64,000 nucleotides of DNA from Lentzea albidocapillata subsp. violacea (GCF_900100275.1 NZ_FNET01000001.1:806001-870000); one strand, 5' to 3'; positions 53,729 to 62,586 are shown, counted from the stretch's first letter. The notes: generated by a model not told the origin, from the letters alone. Translations and numbers: made by a program.

Positions 53729-54598
53729 TCAGCGGCCGACCCGCACCCGCTCGTCGATCGCCGTCGCCACCAGCGCGATCGCGACGTCCGGCGACTTCCC
53801 GCAGCTCGCGGGCCGCGGCGGCACCGGCTGCTCGGTCAGCGCCACCCGCCACTCCCGTCCGTCGGCGTGCCGCACGGTCGCCGAGTCCGGGGTCTCCGCC
53901 ACGACGGTGAGCACGTCGCGGGTCTCACTGATCTTCTCGCGCACGGCGACCTCGGCGACCTGGCCGCGCGGGGTGAAGCAGGAGCGGCCCCGGCAGCGGT
54001 CGGCGACGATGCCCTCGGTGACGACGCGCTGGGCCAACTGGTGGTCGAGTCGCCCGTACAGGTGACCGGTGGGCAGCAGCACGCCGGTGGGCGCGAAGCG
54101 GTGGCCGCCGGTGTGGGTGCACTCCCACAGGTTCAGCGCGGTGGCGATCGGGCGGCCGTACAGGGCGCAGCACACGTCGCGTTTGCTGTTCGTGCAGACC
54201 AGCAGCAACGGGTCGCGGACCGGGGTGCCGAACGCGGTGGAGCGGCCCGCGCCCAAGGCCTCGAAGTCGAGTTCGAGGGCTTCCTCCGGCGCGGCCAGGT
54301 CGGCCTGTTCCAGCCACGAGGCGCCGGGCTTCGCCGAGGCCAGGTACAGGCGGCGGGTCGCGGGGACGTGGTTGTCGGCGTGCCTGCCGGGGCGGCGGAT
54401 CAACAGGATGCGCACGCCCGTGCCGGCGGCACGGCGTTGCAGTTCGGCGCCCAGTTCGGGGTCGAGGTGGCTCTCGGTGAGGGCGTCGCGGCCCCACGGG
54501 CCCGGCTGTTCCAGGCACAGCCACGCCGTCGCGGTCGCGGCCGTGCCGGCCAGCGGTTCGCCCGCGAAGTCGGAGAGTATCGAGCACCTCATCTGCAC
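53729..54598 (-). CDS. sucrase/ferredoxin-like protein
   Basis: A 289-residue thioredoxin-fold ferredoxin-like protein (Suc_Fer family). The marks are CSILSDFAGEPLAGTA near the start, CTNSKRDVCCALYGRPIA and WECTHTGGHRFAPTGVLLP, whose Cys and His residues may hold a 2Fe-2S cluster. The C-terminal 90 residues are the usual extension. Its electron-transfer partner is not evident from the neighbours. Confidence 0.92.
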   Translation of the reverse strand: MQMRCSILSDFAGEPLAGTAATATAWLCLEQPGPWGRDALTESHLDPELGAELQRRAAGTGVRILLIRRPGRHADNHVPATRRLYLASAKPGASWLEQADLAAPEEALELDFEALGAGRSTAFGTPVRDPLLLVCTNSKRDVCCALYGRPIATALNLWECTHTGGHRFAPTGVLLPTGHLYGRLDHQLAQRVVTEGIVADRCRGRSCFTPRGQVAEVAVREKISETRDVLTVVAETPDSATVRHADGREWRVALTEQPVPPRPASCGKSPDVAIALVATAIDERVRVGR

Positions 54599-54690
54599 AC
54601 TCTATACGGCCGTTCGGGTGATGACTAAGGCGACCCTTAGTTGATCTGCGGCCTGGTTGTGTCATCGGGCGCAGGGCTAGGTTCTCGTTC

Positions 54691-55062
54691 ATGAACGTCG
54701 CCGTGTGGATCGTGTCGGGCGTGCTGGCCGCCCTCTACCTGATGGCGGGCTTCACCAAGCTGGCCAAGACCAAACAGGACCTGCTGGCCGAACCGAAGAT
54801 GGCCTGGGCGGGGGACTTCACGTCCGGGCAGGTCAAGGGCATCGGCGCGGTCGAGGTCGCGGGCGCGATCGGGCTGGTGCTGCCGTGGCTGACCGGCGTC
54901 GCACCGATCCTCACCCCGATCGCGGCGCTCGGCCTGGCGCTCGTGCAGGTGGGTGCCGCGATCACGCACATCCGGCGCGGTGAGGGCGCCACGGTGCCGA
55001 TCAACCTCGTGCTGTGCGCGCTGGCCGTGTTCGTGGCGGTCGTGCGCTTCGGTCAGCTCTGA
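54691..55062 (+). CDS. DoxX-family membrane protein
   Basis: A 123-residue four-helix membrane protein. VLAALYLMAGFTKLAK, GIGAVEVAGAIGLVLPWLTG and LALVQVGAAITHIRRGE are typical DoxX segments. The family is tied to redox balance in actinobacteria. TAGGTT at 54678-54683 is 7 nt before the ATG, so transcription is likely leaderless. Confidence 0.9.
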   Translation: MNVAVWIVSGVLAALYLMAGFTKLAKTKQDLLAEPKMAWAGDFTSGQVKGIGAVEVAGAIGLVLPWLTGVAPILTPIAALGLALVQVGAAITHIRRGEGATVPINLVLCALAVFVAVVRFGQL

Positions 55063-55085
55063 AACAGACCCTGTTAGGTAGAGGC

Positions 55086-55784
55086 ATGACTACGGTGATC
55101 ACCGGCGGAAGCCGGGGTATCGGCGCCGCGACCGCGCGCAGGCTCGTGCGGGACGGGCACAAGGTCGTGATCAGCTACCGCCAGGCCCAGGACGAGGCAC
55201 GTGCGCTGGAGGAGGAGCTCGGCGTGCTCGCCGTCCGGGCCGACACGGCGGACGAGACCGACGTGGCGCGCCTGTTCGACGCGGCCGGCGACGACATCAC
55301 CGGCGTGGTCAGCAACGCCGGCATCACCTCCCCGTCCGGGACGCTCGCGGACCTGCGCACCGAGGACCTGCGCCGCGTCGTCGACGTCAACCTCGTCGGC
55401 GCGATCTTCGTGGCCCGCGAGGCGGCCCGGCGGATGAGCCGGGGCTCGATCGTGAACGTCTCGTCCGGCGCGGCGACGCTGGGCAGCCCGGGGGAGTACG
55501 TGCACTACGCCGCCACCAAGGCCGCCGTGGACGCGCTGACGATCGGCCTGGCCAAGGAACTCGCGCCGCGCGGGATCCGGGTCAACTGCGTGCAGCCCGG
55601 CACGATCCGCACCGACATCCACCGCCTGTCCGGCGAACCTGGCCGCCCCGACCGCGTCGCCGCCCGCATCCCGCTGGGCCGCCCCGGCGAGGCCGCCGAG
55701 ATCGCCAACGCCATCGCGTGGCTGCTGTCGGACGAGGCCTCGTACACCACAGGCGCGATCCTGCGGGTCACCGGCGGCATGTGA
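55086..55784 (+). CDS. short-chain dehydrogenase/reductase
   Basis: An NAD(P)-dependent oxidoreductase of 232 residues, classical SDR. The cofactor motif is TGGSRGIG, with SNAGIT, the Ser in NVSSGAAT, and the catalytic Tyr and Lys in YAATK. It ends GAILRVTGGM as FabG-like members do. The Arg in RQAQDE after strand 2 suggests NADPH. The substrate is unknown. It starts 23 bp after the DoxX gene. Confidence 0.93.
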   Translation: MTTVITGGSRGIGAATARRLVRDGHKVVISYRQAQDEARALEEELGVLAVRADTADETDVARLFDAAGDDITGVVSNAGITSPSGTLADLRTEDLRRVVDVNLVGAIFVAREAARRMSRGSIVNVSSGAATLGSPGEYVHYAATKAAVDALTIGLAKELAPRGIRVNCVQPGTIRTDIHRLSGEPGRPDRVAARIPLGRPGEAAEIANAIAWLLSDEASYTTGAILRVTGGM

Positions 55785-55841
55785 ACCTATGGCCTTTCGC
55801 CTCTGCGGGCGGTGTTCGCGCTGCCCCTAAGCTTCTCCGTC

Positions 55842-56471
55842 ATGTCCGCGCCCACGCTCACCGACTTCGTGCTCGCCAACACGACGCTGGCCCCCGTGCC
55901 ACTGGTGCCCGAGGTGCTGCTGCACAGCGCGGCCGAGGCGATGGACCTGTGGGAACTCACCCACCACGACCAGCCGCCGTTCTGGGCGTTCCCGTGGGCG
56001 GGCGGCCAGGCCCTGGCACGGCACCTGCTCGACAACGCCGGACTGGTGCGCGACAAGAAGGTCTTCGACCTCGCCTGCGGCTCCGGACTGGTCGCGATCG
56101 CCGCGGCACTGGCCGGAGCGGACGTGGTGACCGCCAACGACATCGACCCGCTGGCACTCGCCGCGGTACAGCTCAACGCCGCCGCCAACGGCGTCACCGT
56201 CGGCATCCTGGGCGGCGACCACCTCGACAGCGACGCACACGGCGCCGACGTCGTGCTCGCCGGGGACGTGTTCTACGACGCCGAGATCACCGCGCTGGTG
56301 CTGCCGTTCCTGAGCAGGGCCGCGGCTCGAGGCGCGGTCGTGCTGCTCGGCGACCCGGACCGCGCTCATCTGCCCCGCGACCGGTTCACCGCCTGCGCCC
56401 GCTACGAGGTACCGGTGCCGCTGACGCTGGAGAGCACCGAGACCCGCTCCGCCACCGTCTGGCGCGCCTAG
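55842..56471 (+). CDS. class I methyltransferase (ETFB-methyltransferase/PrmA-like)
   Basis: A 209-residue SAM-dependent enzyme. Motif I is KVFDLACGSGLVAIAAALAG, the acidic loop is TANDIDPLALAAVQLNA, and VVLAGDVFYD is motif IV. The opening LWELTHHDQPPFWAFPWAGGQALARHLLD is typical of the ETFB-lysine-methyltransferase-like group, suggesting a protein lysine acceptor. TAAGCT is 8 nt before the ATG. Confidence 0.88.
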   Translation: MSAPTLTDFVLANTTLAPVPLVPEVLLHSAAEAMDLWELTHHDQPPFWAFPWAGGQALARHLLDNAGLVRDKKVFDLACGSGLVAIAAALAGADVVTANDIDPLALAAVQLNAAANGVTVGILGGDHLDSDAHGADVVLAGDVFYDAEITALVLPFLSRAAARGAVVLLGDPDRAHLPRDRFTACARYEVPVPLTLESTETRSATVWRA

Positions 56472-56539
56472 CCGGTGACCAGACAGAACGGATGCCCGGC
56501 CGGATCGGTGTAGACACGGAACCCGCCGGGGGTGTTCCT
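56468..56539 (-). pseudogene. C-terminal fragment of a VOC-family gene
   Basis: On the minus strand the frame reads NTPGGFRVYTDPAGHPFCLV then TG and stop. This is the standard ending of actinobacterial glyoxalase-like proteins. No start or N-terminal domain is present, and the frame breaks upstream. It is a remnant caught between the methyltransferase and the ZIP gene. Confidence 0.6.
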
Positions 56540-56588
56540 GGCGGGCCAGCGCGGCGTCGTAGAGCTAACCGATCACCACACCCGGAAT

Positions 56589-57338
56589 CTAACCCAGCCG
56601 TTCCACCACGAACGCCGTGAGGAACCCGGCGGTGGTGCACAGCCCGGTGTAGAGGCGGGCCCGCTCGAAGGCCTCGGGGATCATGGTGTCCGCGATCATC
56701 GCCAGGATCGCACCCGCCGCCACGGCGGTGATCACAGCGATGAGCTGCGGTGACGCGCCGTCGAGCAGCAGGTTCCCCAGGGCCGCGGACAGCCCGCTCG
56801 CCACGGCGATCGCACCCCACACCCCGAACACGTAACCGGGCCCGCGCCCGGCGCGTTTCATACCGGCGACGCTGGAAAGCCCCTCCGGGACGTTCGAGAT
56901 GACCACCGCCGCCAGCATCGCCACCCCGACCCCGCCGCCGCTGAGCAGCGACACACCCAGCACGACCGACTCGGGCACACCGTCGAGCAGCGCTCCCACG
57001 GCGATCGCCGTGCCGCTGCCCGCCTGGTCGGCCTCGGCCGGCTGGTTGCTGCTGCGCTTGCGATGCCGCGCCCCACGCCGCGCGAGCACCAGGTTCGCCA
57101 GCACGTAGCCGACCGCGCCGCCGAGGAACCCGGCGGAGGTGGCGAGCAGACCGCCGGTCTTCTCCGCCTCGTCCATCAGCTCGAACGCCGCCGCCGCGGT
57201 CAGCACCCCGGCGCCGAACGCCATCACGACGGCCACGACGTCACGGGGCACGCGCAGGAACCAGGCGACGAGCGCGCCCGCCACGAGCGCGCCACCACCG
57301 GCCAATCCCCAGAACCCCGCCTCGACCCACTGCGGCAT
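56589..57338 (-). CDS. ZIP-family metal transporter
   Basis: An eight-helix transporter of 249 residues. The metal-path helices are AVGALLDGVPESVVLGVSLL and VISNVPEGLSSVAG; the His of the usual HNxPEG is replaced by Ser-Asn here and by Asp in the first helix. The cytosolic loop ARHRKRSSNQPAEADQ is short and lacks the His-rich string, so metal choice is uncertain (zinc or another divalent ion). Confidence 0.88.
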   Translation of the reverse strand: MPQWVEAGFWGLAGGGALVAGALVAWFLRVPRDVVAVVMAFGAGVLTAAAAFELMDEAEKTGGLLATSAGFLGGAVGYVLANLVLARRGARHRKRSSNQPAEADQAGSGTAIAVGALLDGVPESVVLGVSLLSGGGVGVAMLAAVVISNVPEGLSSVAGMKRAGRGPGYVFGVWGAIAVASGLSAALGNLLLDGASPQLIAVITAVAAGAILAMIADTMIPEAFERARLYTGLCTTAGFLTAFVVERLG

Positions 57339-57340
57339 GG

Positions 57341-58426
57341 CTACATCTTGGCGAAGAACACCTTCAGGTCGCCCGCCAGCAGCTCAGGCGAGTCGTGCCC
57401 GGAGTAGTGCCCGCCGGTCTCGAACTCCGACCAGTGCACGAGGTTGCGGTGGTCGCGTTCGGCGAAGCGCCGGATGCTCTGGAAGTCGTCGGGGAACACC
57501 GCGACACCCATCGGCACCGTCGTCGGCTCCGCAGGCTGATCCTCGCGGTGCGCGTCCTCGTAGTACAGCCGCGCGCTGGACCCCGCGGTGGCGGTGAACC
57601 AGTAGATCGACACGTTCGCGAGCAGGAAGTCCTTCGTCACGGCCGGTTCGCCCATCAGCTGCATCGTCCAGGCCAGCTGGCCGACGGGGGAGTCCACGAG
57701 CGCGAACGCCACGTTCTGCGGCCGCGACTGCTGCAGCTTCGCGTAGCCGGACATGCTCTCCCAGAAGTTCTGCAGCACCCCCAGACGCCGGTAGTCGTCC
57801 TCGGTCAGGCCCTCCATCTCGGCCGGGTCACCCGAGGGGAACGAGAAGATCTGCGTGACGTGCACACCCGCGACGTGCTCCGGATCGGCCTGCCCGACCT
57901 GCGGCGCGATGATCGCCCCCGCGTCGTTGCCGTGCACCCCGTAACGCCGGTAGCCCAGCCGCGCCATGAGCTCCGCGAACGCCCCGGCGACGCGCCCGGA
58001 GTGCCAGCCCGTCCGCGTCGTCGGCCCGGAGAAACCGAAACCGGGGATCGACGGGATCACCAGGTGGTGGTCCTGCCGCAGGTGCTCCACGACGTCGACG
58101 AACTCCATCACCGAGCCCGGCCAGCCGTGGATCAGCAGCAACGGCAGCGCGTCCGGCTTCGGGCTGGTGACGTGCAGGAAATGAACGTTCGTGCCGTCGA
58201 TCTCGGTGACGAACTGCGGGAACGCGTTGAGCCTCGCCTCCACCGCCCGCCAGTCGAACTCCTCGGCCCAGTACCGGGCCAACTCCTGGACCTCCGCGAC
58301 GTCATCGCCATAGCGCGCACCCGCCCCCACGACCTGATCGGTCCACCGCGTCCGCGCCAGACGAGCCCGCAACTCGTCGATGTCGGCGTCGTCGACCGCG
58401 ATGTGGAATTCCCTGATCTCCGTCAT
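57341..58426 (-). CDS. epoxide hydrolase (N-terminal EHN domain)
   Basis: A 361-residue alpha/beta hydrolase. The EHN domain (REFHIAVDDADIDELRARLARTRWTDQV) precedes the core. HGWPGSVMEF is the oxyanion region, GNDAGAIIAPQVG holds the nucleophile Asp, and the late TGGHYSGHDSPELLAGDLKVFF includes the His. It opens epoxides to diols. It diverges from the WYL regulator, which probably controls it. TAGCCT 7 nt before the ATG suggests a leaderless message. Confidence 0.92.
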   Translation of the reverse strand: MTEIREFHIAVDDADIDELRARLARTRWTDQVVGAGARYGDDVAEVQELARYWAEEFDWRAVEARLNAFPQFVTEIDGTNVHFLHVTSPKPDALPLLLIHGWPGSVMEFVDVVEHLRQDHHLVIPSIPGFGFSGPTTRTGWHSGRVAGAFAELMARLGYRRYGVHGNDAGAIIAPQVGQADPEHVAGVHVTQIFSFPSGDPAEMEGLTEDDYRRLGVLQNFWESMSGYAKLQQSRPQNVAFALVDSPVGQLAWTMQLMGEPAVTKDFLLANVSIYWFTATAGSSARLYYEDAHREDQPAEPTTVPMGVAVFPDDFQSIRRFAERDHRNLVHWSEFETGGHYSGHDSPELLAGDLKVFFAKM

Positions 58427-58441
58427 AACCCCGAGGCTAAC

Positions 58442-58474
58442 GACACTTGCGGCCACCCCCTGTCCTAAAGTGTC
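58442..58474. promoter_or_regulatory. operator between epoxide hydrolase and WYL regulator
   Basis: GACACTT (58442-58448) and AAGTGTC (58468-58474) form perfect 7-bp arms 19 bp apart; TGTCC also repeats at 58461 and 58471. The right arm overlaps TAAAGT, the likely -10 of the WYL gene, so autorepression is expected. Confidence 0.55.
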
Positions 58475-58479
58475 CGTCC

Positions 58480-59424
58480 ATGCTGGAAACCTCGGCCCGC
58501 CTGCTGCGCCTGCTCGCCCTGCTGCAGTCACGCCGCGACTGGCAGGGCAGCGAACTGGCCGACGAACTGCGCATCAGCCCCCGCACCGTCCGCCGCGACG
58601 TCGACCGCCTGCGCGAACTCGGCTACCCCGTCAACGCCACCACCGGCTCGTTCGGCGGCTACCGCCTGGGCGCCGGCGCCGAACTCCCACCCCTGCTACT
58701 CGACGACAACGAGGCCGTCGCCGTCGCCGCGGCCCTGCGCACCAACGCCGTCACCGGCCTGGAAGAAGTCTCCCTGCGTGCCCTGCTCAAACTCGAACAG
58801 GTCCTCCCGTCCCGCCTGCGCCACCGCGTCTCCGCCCTCGAACAGATCGAATCCGTCCCACGCGACTCCCCGGCACCCGCACTGGACCCCGAACTGCTCT
58901 CGACACTGGCCGCAGCCTGCCGCGACAGCGACACCCTGCGCTTCGACTACCAGGCCCACGACGGCACCACGACCCGCCGCCGCGCCGAACCCCACCGCCT
59001 CGTCAACTGGGGCCGCCGCTGGTACCTCGTCGCCTGGGACGCCGACAAACAGGACTGGCGCAGCTTCCGCGTCGACCGCATCACCCCACCCCAACCCCCG
59101 CACGGCCCCCGCTTCACCCCACGCGACCTCGACGCCACCACCTACGTCGCCTCCCGCGTCACCCAAGCCGCCTGGCGCTTCCAGGCCCGCGTCCTCGTCC
59201 ACGCCCCGGCCGACGCCGTCGCCGCCCGCATCCACGCCGCCATCGGCACCGTCGAAGCCGTCGACGACACCACCTGCGAACTGGTGACCGGCTCCGACTC
59301 CGTCGAAACACTCGCCGTATGGATCGGCATGCTCGGCTACGACTTCGAGGTCACCTCACCACCCGAACTCGTGGCACACGTTCGCACCCTTGCGGCCCGC
59401 TACGCCCGCGCCGTACAAGACTGA
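58480..59424 (+). CDS. WYL-domain transcriptional regulator (YafY type)
   Basis: A 314-residue regulator. The N-terminal helix-turn-helix is WQGSELADELRISPRTVRRDVDRLRELGYPV. The WYL domain has LRFDYQAHDG, RRRAEPHRLVNWGRRWYLVAWDADKQDWRSFRVDRI, with WYL as WYLVAWD. A C-terminal WCX domain follows. WYL domains sense nucleic acid or small ligands. It probably represses the divergent epoxide hydrolase gene. Confidence 0.94.
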   Translation: MLETSARLLRLLALLQSRRDWQGSELADELRISPRTVRRDVDRLRELGYPVNATTGSFGGYRLGAGAELPPLLLDDNEAVAVAAALRTNAVTGLEEVSLRALLKLEQVLPSRLRHRVSALEQIESVPRDSPAPALDPELLSTLAAACRDSDTLRFDYQAHDGTTTRRRAEPHRLVNWGRRWYLVAWDADKQDWRSFRVDRITPPQPPHGPRFTPRDLDATTYVASRVTQAAWRFQARVLVHAPADAVAARIHAAIGTVEAVDDTTCELVTGSDSVETLAVWIGMLGYDFEVTSPPELVAHVRTLAARYARAVQD

Positions 59425-59426
59425 GC

Positions 59427-59693
59427 ATGGCCATCACCGGACGTGACATCGAGCGCCTGCTCTACACCGACACGCCCGACCCGATCCTGGTCGTGCACAA
59501 CGGCAACACCGAGATCGTGGCCGCCGCCGAACTCGGCGGGCACACCGGCGCCGTCGTCGTGTGCTCGCGCAGCGAGATCCAGCGCCACGTGGGGGAGCGC
59601 GACCTCACCGAGGAAGAACTGGCCGGAATGGCGGCAGCGCTGACGGCGGCCATCGGGGACCCAGGTCAGCGGCCGCCGCTCTGGCCCGCCTGA
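59427..59693 (+). CDS. small protein of unknown function
   Basis: An 88-residue protein starting 2 bp after the WYL gene. It looks like a compact alpha/beta fold: DIERLLYTDTPDPILVVHNGNTEIVAAAEL, GAVVVCSRSEIQRHVGERDLTEEELAGMAAALTAAI. I do not recognise a family. Spacing implies it is made with the regulator. Codon bias supports it. Confidence 0.72.
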   Translation: MAITGRDIERLLYTDTPDPILVVHNGNTEIVAAAELGGHTGAVVVCSRSEIQRHVGERDLTEEELAGMAAALTAAIGDPGQRPPLWPA

Positions 59694-59733
59694 TCAGCCC
59701 GGGAACAACGGCGGCATTCTCACGAACGCGAAA

Positions 59734-59790
59734 CGGATAGCTCATCCGCATGTGTGCTAGCGTTGCTGTCATAAACGGATCAGCTATCCG
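59734..59790. promoter_or_regulatory. two CGGAT-N5-ATCCG operators upstream of the SDR gene
   Basis: CGGATAGCTCATCCG at 59734-59748 and CGGATCAGCTATCCG at 59776-59790 are reverse complements of each other but for one base. The TetR gene two kilobases' reach downstream (60682) has a third copy in front of it, so it is the probable binder. Confidence 0.68.
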
Positions 59791-59804
59791 GATCGGGGAG
59801 TGTC

Positions 59805-60671
59805 ATGACACGCACAGCAGTGGTCACCGCGGGAACCGGAGGCATCGGACTGGAAACCGCCCTCGGACTGGCCCAAGCCGGCTACGCCGTCACCATCGTC
59901 GGCCGCAACCCCGAACGAGGCGCCCGAGCCGTCGAGAGAATCAACGCAGGGGGAGGGGAGCCGGCCCGCTACCTGCAGGCAGACCTCGCCTCGCTGCACG
60001 AGGTACGCACGCTCGCCGCCCGCATCACGGCCGAAGGGGAACTGGCGGTACTGGTCAACAACATCGGCGCCATGTTCCCCGACCACACCCGCATCAACGG
60101 CCTCGAAGCCTCCTTCGTCGTCAACCACCTCTCGCCCTACCTGCTCACCGAATCCCTGCTCCCAGTACTGACCGGCCGCGTCGTGAACGTGACATCCGGC
60201 TCCGTCATCGCCGCCAAGAAGATCTTCGACGACGTCGAACCGCCCGGCGGCTACTACGGCTTCCACTGGTACGGACGCGCCAAGCTCGCCAACCTCGCCT
60301 ACACCCTCGACCTCGCCCACCGGCAGACCAAGGTCTCCGTGCTCGCGGCCGACCCCGGCGGCGCCGCCACCGACATGACCGACGGCACCATGCGCACACC
60401 CAAGATCGTGTCACCCGGCCTGCGACTGCTCTGGCCACTCGTCCGCCGTACCTTCGAACGCGCGACCTCCGGACCCGCCTCCGCCGCGGCCCGGCCCTCG
60501 ATCCTCGCCGCCACCGACGAGACCCTCGCCTCCGGCACCGTCATCGGCCGGCGCGTCACCCCGGTGACACCGAACCGCACCGCGGCCGACCCACGCGTCC
60601 AGGAGGCCGTACGCACACTCAGCGAAAGGCACGCGCCACGCGTCCCCGTTCCGGATGGCGTATCCAATTAG
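59805..60671 (+). CDS. short-chain dehydrogenase (retinol-dehydrogenase-like)
   Basis: An NAD(P) oxidoreductase of 288 residues. The cofactor motif is TAGTGGIG, with RNPERG suggesting NADPH, VLVNNIGAMFP, NVTSGS, and the catalytic Tyr and Lys in WYGRAKLAN. GGGAG ends 6 nt before the ATG. The TetR gene follows 10 bp later and probably represses this gene through the operators at 59734-59790. Confidence 0.92.
   Translation: MTRTAVVTAGTGGIGLETALGLAQAGYAVTIVGRNPERGARAVERINAGGGEPARYLQADLASLHEVRTLAARITAEGELAVLVNNIGAMFPDHTRINGLEASFVVNHLSPYLLTESLLPVLTGRVVNVTSGSVIAAKKIFDDVEPPGGYYGFHWYGRAKLANLAYTLDLAHRQTKVSVLAADPGGAATDMTDGTMRTPKIVSPGLRLLWPLVRRTFERATSGPASAAARPSILAATDETLASGTVIGRRVTPVTPNRTAADPRVQEAVRTLSERHAPRVPVPDGVSN
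60652..60666. promoter_or_regulatory. third CGGAT-N5-ATCC operator, before the TetR gene
   Basis: CGGATGGCGTATCCA, one base off the pattern at 59734 and 59776. It lies inside the SDR 3' end, 16 bp before the TetR start and next to TAGTCT (60669-60674), the likely -10. Confidence 0.55.
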
Positions 60672-60681
60672 TCTGGAAGAC

Positions 60682-61242
60682 ATGACGCCGCAGCGAAAGG
60701 ACGCCGCCCGCAACTGGGAGCACATCCTCACCGTCGCCCGAGAACTCGTCGACGAAGGCACCCCGCTGCAACTCAACGACGTCGCCCGCCGCGCAGGACT
60801 CGGCGTCGGCACCGTCTACCGGCACTTCCCGACCACCGAAGCACTCCTCGAAACCGTCGCCACCCCCTGCCTCGAAGCACTCGCCGGCTGCGGCCAACAA
60901 GCCCTCACCCACAACGACCCCTGGACCGCCTTCGCCGCCTTCCTCACCAAGGTCGTCGAAAGCCAAGTCACCGACCCCGCACTCGTCAAAGTCGCCGCCA
61001 GCGCCCACGACGTGCTCCCACGCACCACCGAACTCAAAGCACAGATCCTCGCCAACGGCGCCAAACTGCTCGCCCGCGCACGCGACACCGGAGCCGTCCG
61101 CCCCGACGTCGACGACGCGGACCTCGTCCCACTCATGTGCGGCATCGCCTACGCCACCTACGTCCACAGCGCCAGCCCCGCCGACCGGCTCCCCACCGCA
61201 CGCCGCTACCTCGACACACTGCTCCGAGGCCTACACGCCTGA
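60682..61242 (+). CDS. TetR-family transcriptional regulator
   Basis: A 186-residue repressor. The helix-turn-helix is LQLNDVARRAGLGVGTVYRHFPTTEALLETV. The C-terminal ligand domain is typical. ATG 60682 with TAGTCT 7 nt upstream is preferred over the longer frame. Three similar operators in its neighbourhood suggest that it controls the SDR gene and itself. It overlaps the convergent oxidoreductase gene by 12 bp. Confidence 0.92.
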   Translation: MTPQRKDAARNWEHILTVARELVDEGTPLQLNDVARRAGLGVGTVYRHFPTTEALLETVATPCLEALAGCGQQALTHNDPWTAFAAFLTKVVESQVTDPALVKVAASAHDVLPRTTELKAQILANGAKLLARARDTGAVRPDVDDADLVPLMCGIAYATYVHSASPADRLPTARRYLDTLLRGLHA

Positions 61243-62025
61243 ACGCGGGGGACCAGCCGCCACGAACGCCCGCAACTCATCAAGCCCCCGAGCGCCACCA
61301 TCGCTCAGCATCCACGTCACGCCGGCGGCCTCGTACCCGCTCACCTCCGGTAACGCACTGCCACCCCACAACACGACATCACCGTCAGCCGGACCACCCG
61401 ACGCCACGAAATCCGCCTTCAGCCGAGCGGCATCCGCGGGGGAGAGCACCACCAGACCCTCAGCGCCGAACGTCGCCGGCACCACACCCGCCGCATGCTC
61501 CGCCGCACGAAACGGCGTCGACCGAGGCCAGATCCCACCCACCCAGATCGGCACCTCCACCGGCGCGAACCGCACCCCCGACACGTCGAACAACGCACCG
61601 TGATGCTCCACCTCGGCACCCGACAACAACGCGCGCAACAGCTCCACACCCTCCGACATCGCCTCAGCACGCGACCCGCGCTCCCCGAAGGGGGAGTAGT
61701 CCTGCGGCACACCCGCACCCACCCCCAGCACCAGCCGCCCACCGGACAACCGCTGCAACGTCGACGCCTCCAACGCCACCTTCCACGGACGCCGACGCCC
61801 CAGCGACGTCACCAACGGGCCCAGCGAGATCCTCGACGTCCGCGCCGCCACCGCACCTAACGTCACCCAGACGTCAGAGACAACCGACTCACCCGGCACC
61901 ACCACGTGATCCCACAGGAAGAACCCGTCCCACCCCGACGCCTCGGCCTCGACAGCGAGCGACACCAGCACGGACGGATCACCGAGCTCCGAACCGAACG
62001 ACGGCACATAGATCGCAAATCGCAT
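61231..62025 (-). CDS. F420-dependent LLM-class oxidoreductase
   Basis: A 264-residue luciferase-like TIM-barrel enzyme. MRFAIYVPSFG, GWDGFFLWDHVV, RTSRISLGPLVTSLGRRRPWKVALEASTLQRLSGGRLVLGVGAG and VPIWVGGIWPRS are characteristic of F420-dependent members. The substrate is unknown. It is a second LLM protein in this window, unlike the one at 8384 in sequence. Confidence 0.92.
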   Translation of the reverse strand: MRFAIYVPSFGSELGDPSVLVSLAVEAEASGWDGFFLWDHVVVPGESVVSDVWVTLGAVAARTSRISLGPLVTSLGRRRPWKVALEASTLQRLSGGRLVLGVGAGVPQDYSPFGERGSRAEAMSEGVELLRALLSGAEVEHHGALFDVSGVRFAPVEVPIWVGGIWPRSTPFRAAEHAAGVVPATFGAEGLVVLSPADAARLKADFVASGGPADGDVVLWGGSALPEVSGYEAAGVTWMLSDGGARGLDELRAFVAAGPPRSGV

Positions 62026-62091
62026 GACCCGAGTGTGGCAAGCACCCCCGACAAGATCATCTAGACGCGGGGGAGCAGCGCAAACAGGCCC

Positions 62092-62586
62092 TCAGCGTCC
62101 CTCACCGGTCGCACCGTCGAGCTGCTCCCGCAAGATGTCCGCGTGCCCCGCGTGCCGCGCGGTCTCCGTCACCAAGTGCACCAGCACGTTGAACAGCATG
62201 ACCGCGGGACGTGGCCACCACGGCACATGACCAGGAGCATCCACCGCGAGCGCAGAGATCGTCGCATCCGAATGCGCCCACACGCGCCGATAGCGACCCA
62301 CGATGTCCTCACGCGTCTCCGACTCGGCCGCCCGCATGTCCAGCCCGCGCGCCGCCAAGTCGTCCCATCGAGGCAACGGCTCAGGAAACGGCCGCCCGAA
62401 CACCTCGCCGAAGTACCGCGACTCCGACAACGCCAGATGCTTCACCAGGCCCAGCAGATTCGTCCCCGAAGCCGTCAGCGGACGCCGCACGTCCATATCG
62501 GACAGCCCCTCGAGCTTCCACAGCATCACCTCGCGCAACTCGCGCAGATCCGAGTGCAGGTACTCCTTGGCGAACTCATCGATCAT
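62092..62586 (-). CDS. DinB-family (DUF664) protein
   Basis: A 164-residue four-helix protein. LREVMLWKLEGLSDMDVRRPLTASGTNLLGLVKHLALSESRYFGEVFG and LVTETARHAGHADILREQLDG carry the His residues that bind a metal ion in the family. DinB proteins in actinobacteria include mycothiol-dependent transferases, so thiol transfer or detoxification is plausible. Confidence 0.92.
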   Translation of the reverse strand: MIDEFAKEYLHSDLRELREVMLWKLEGLSDMDVRRPLTASGTNLLGLVKHLALSESRYFGEVFGRPFPEPLPRWDDLAARGLDMRAAESETREDIVGRYRRVWAHSDATISALAVDAPGHVPWWPRPAVMLFNVLVHLVTETARHAGHADILREQLDGATGEGR

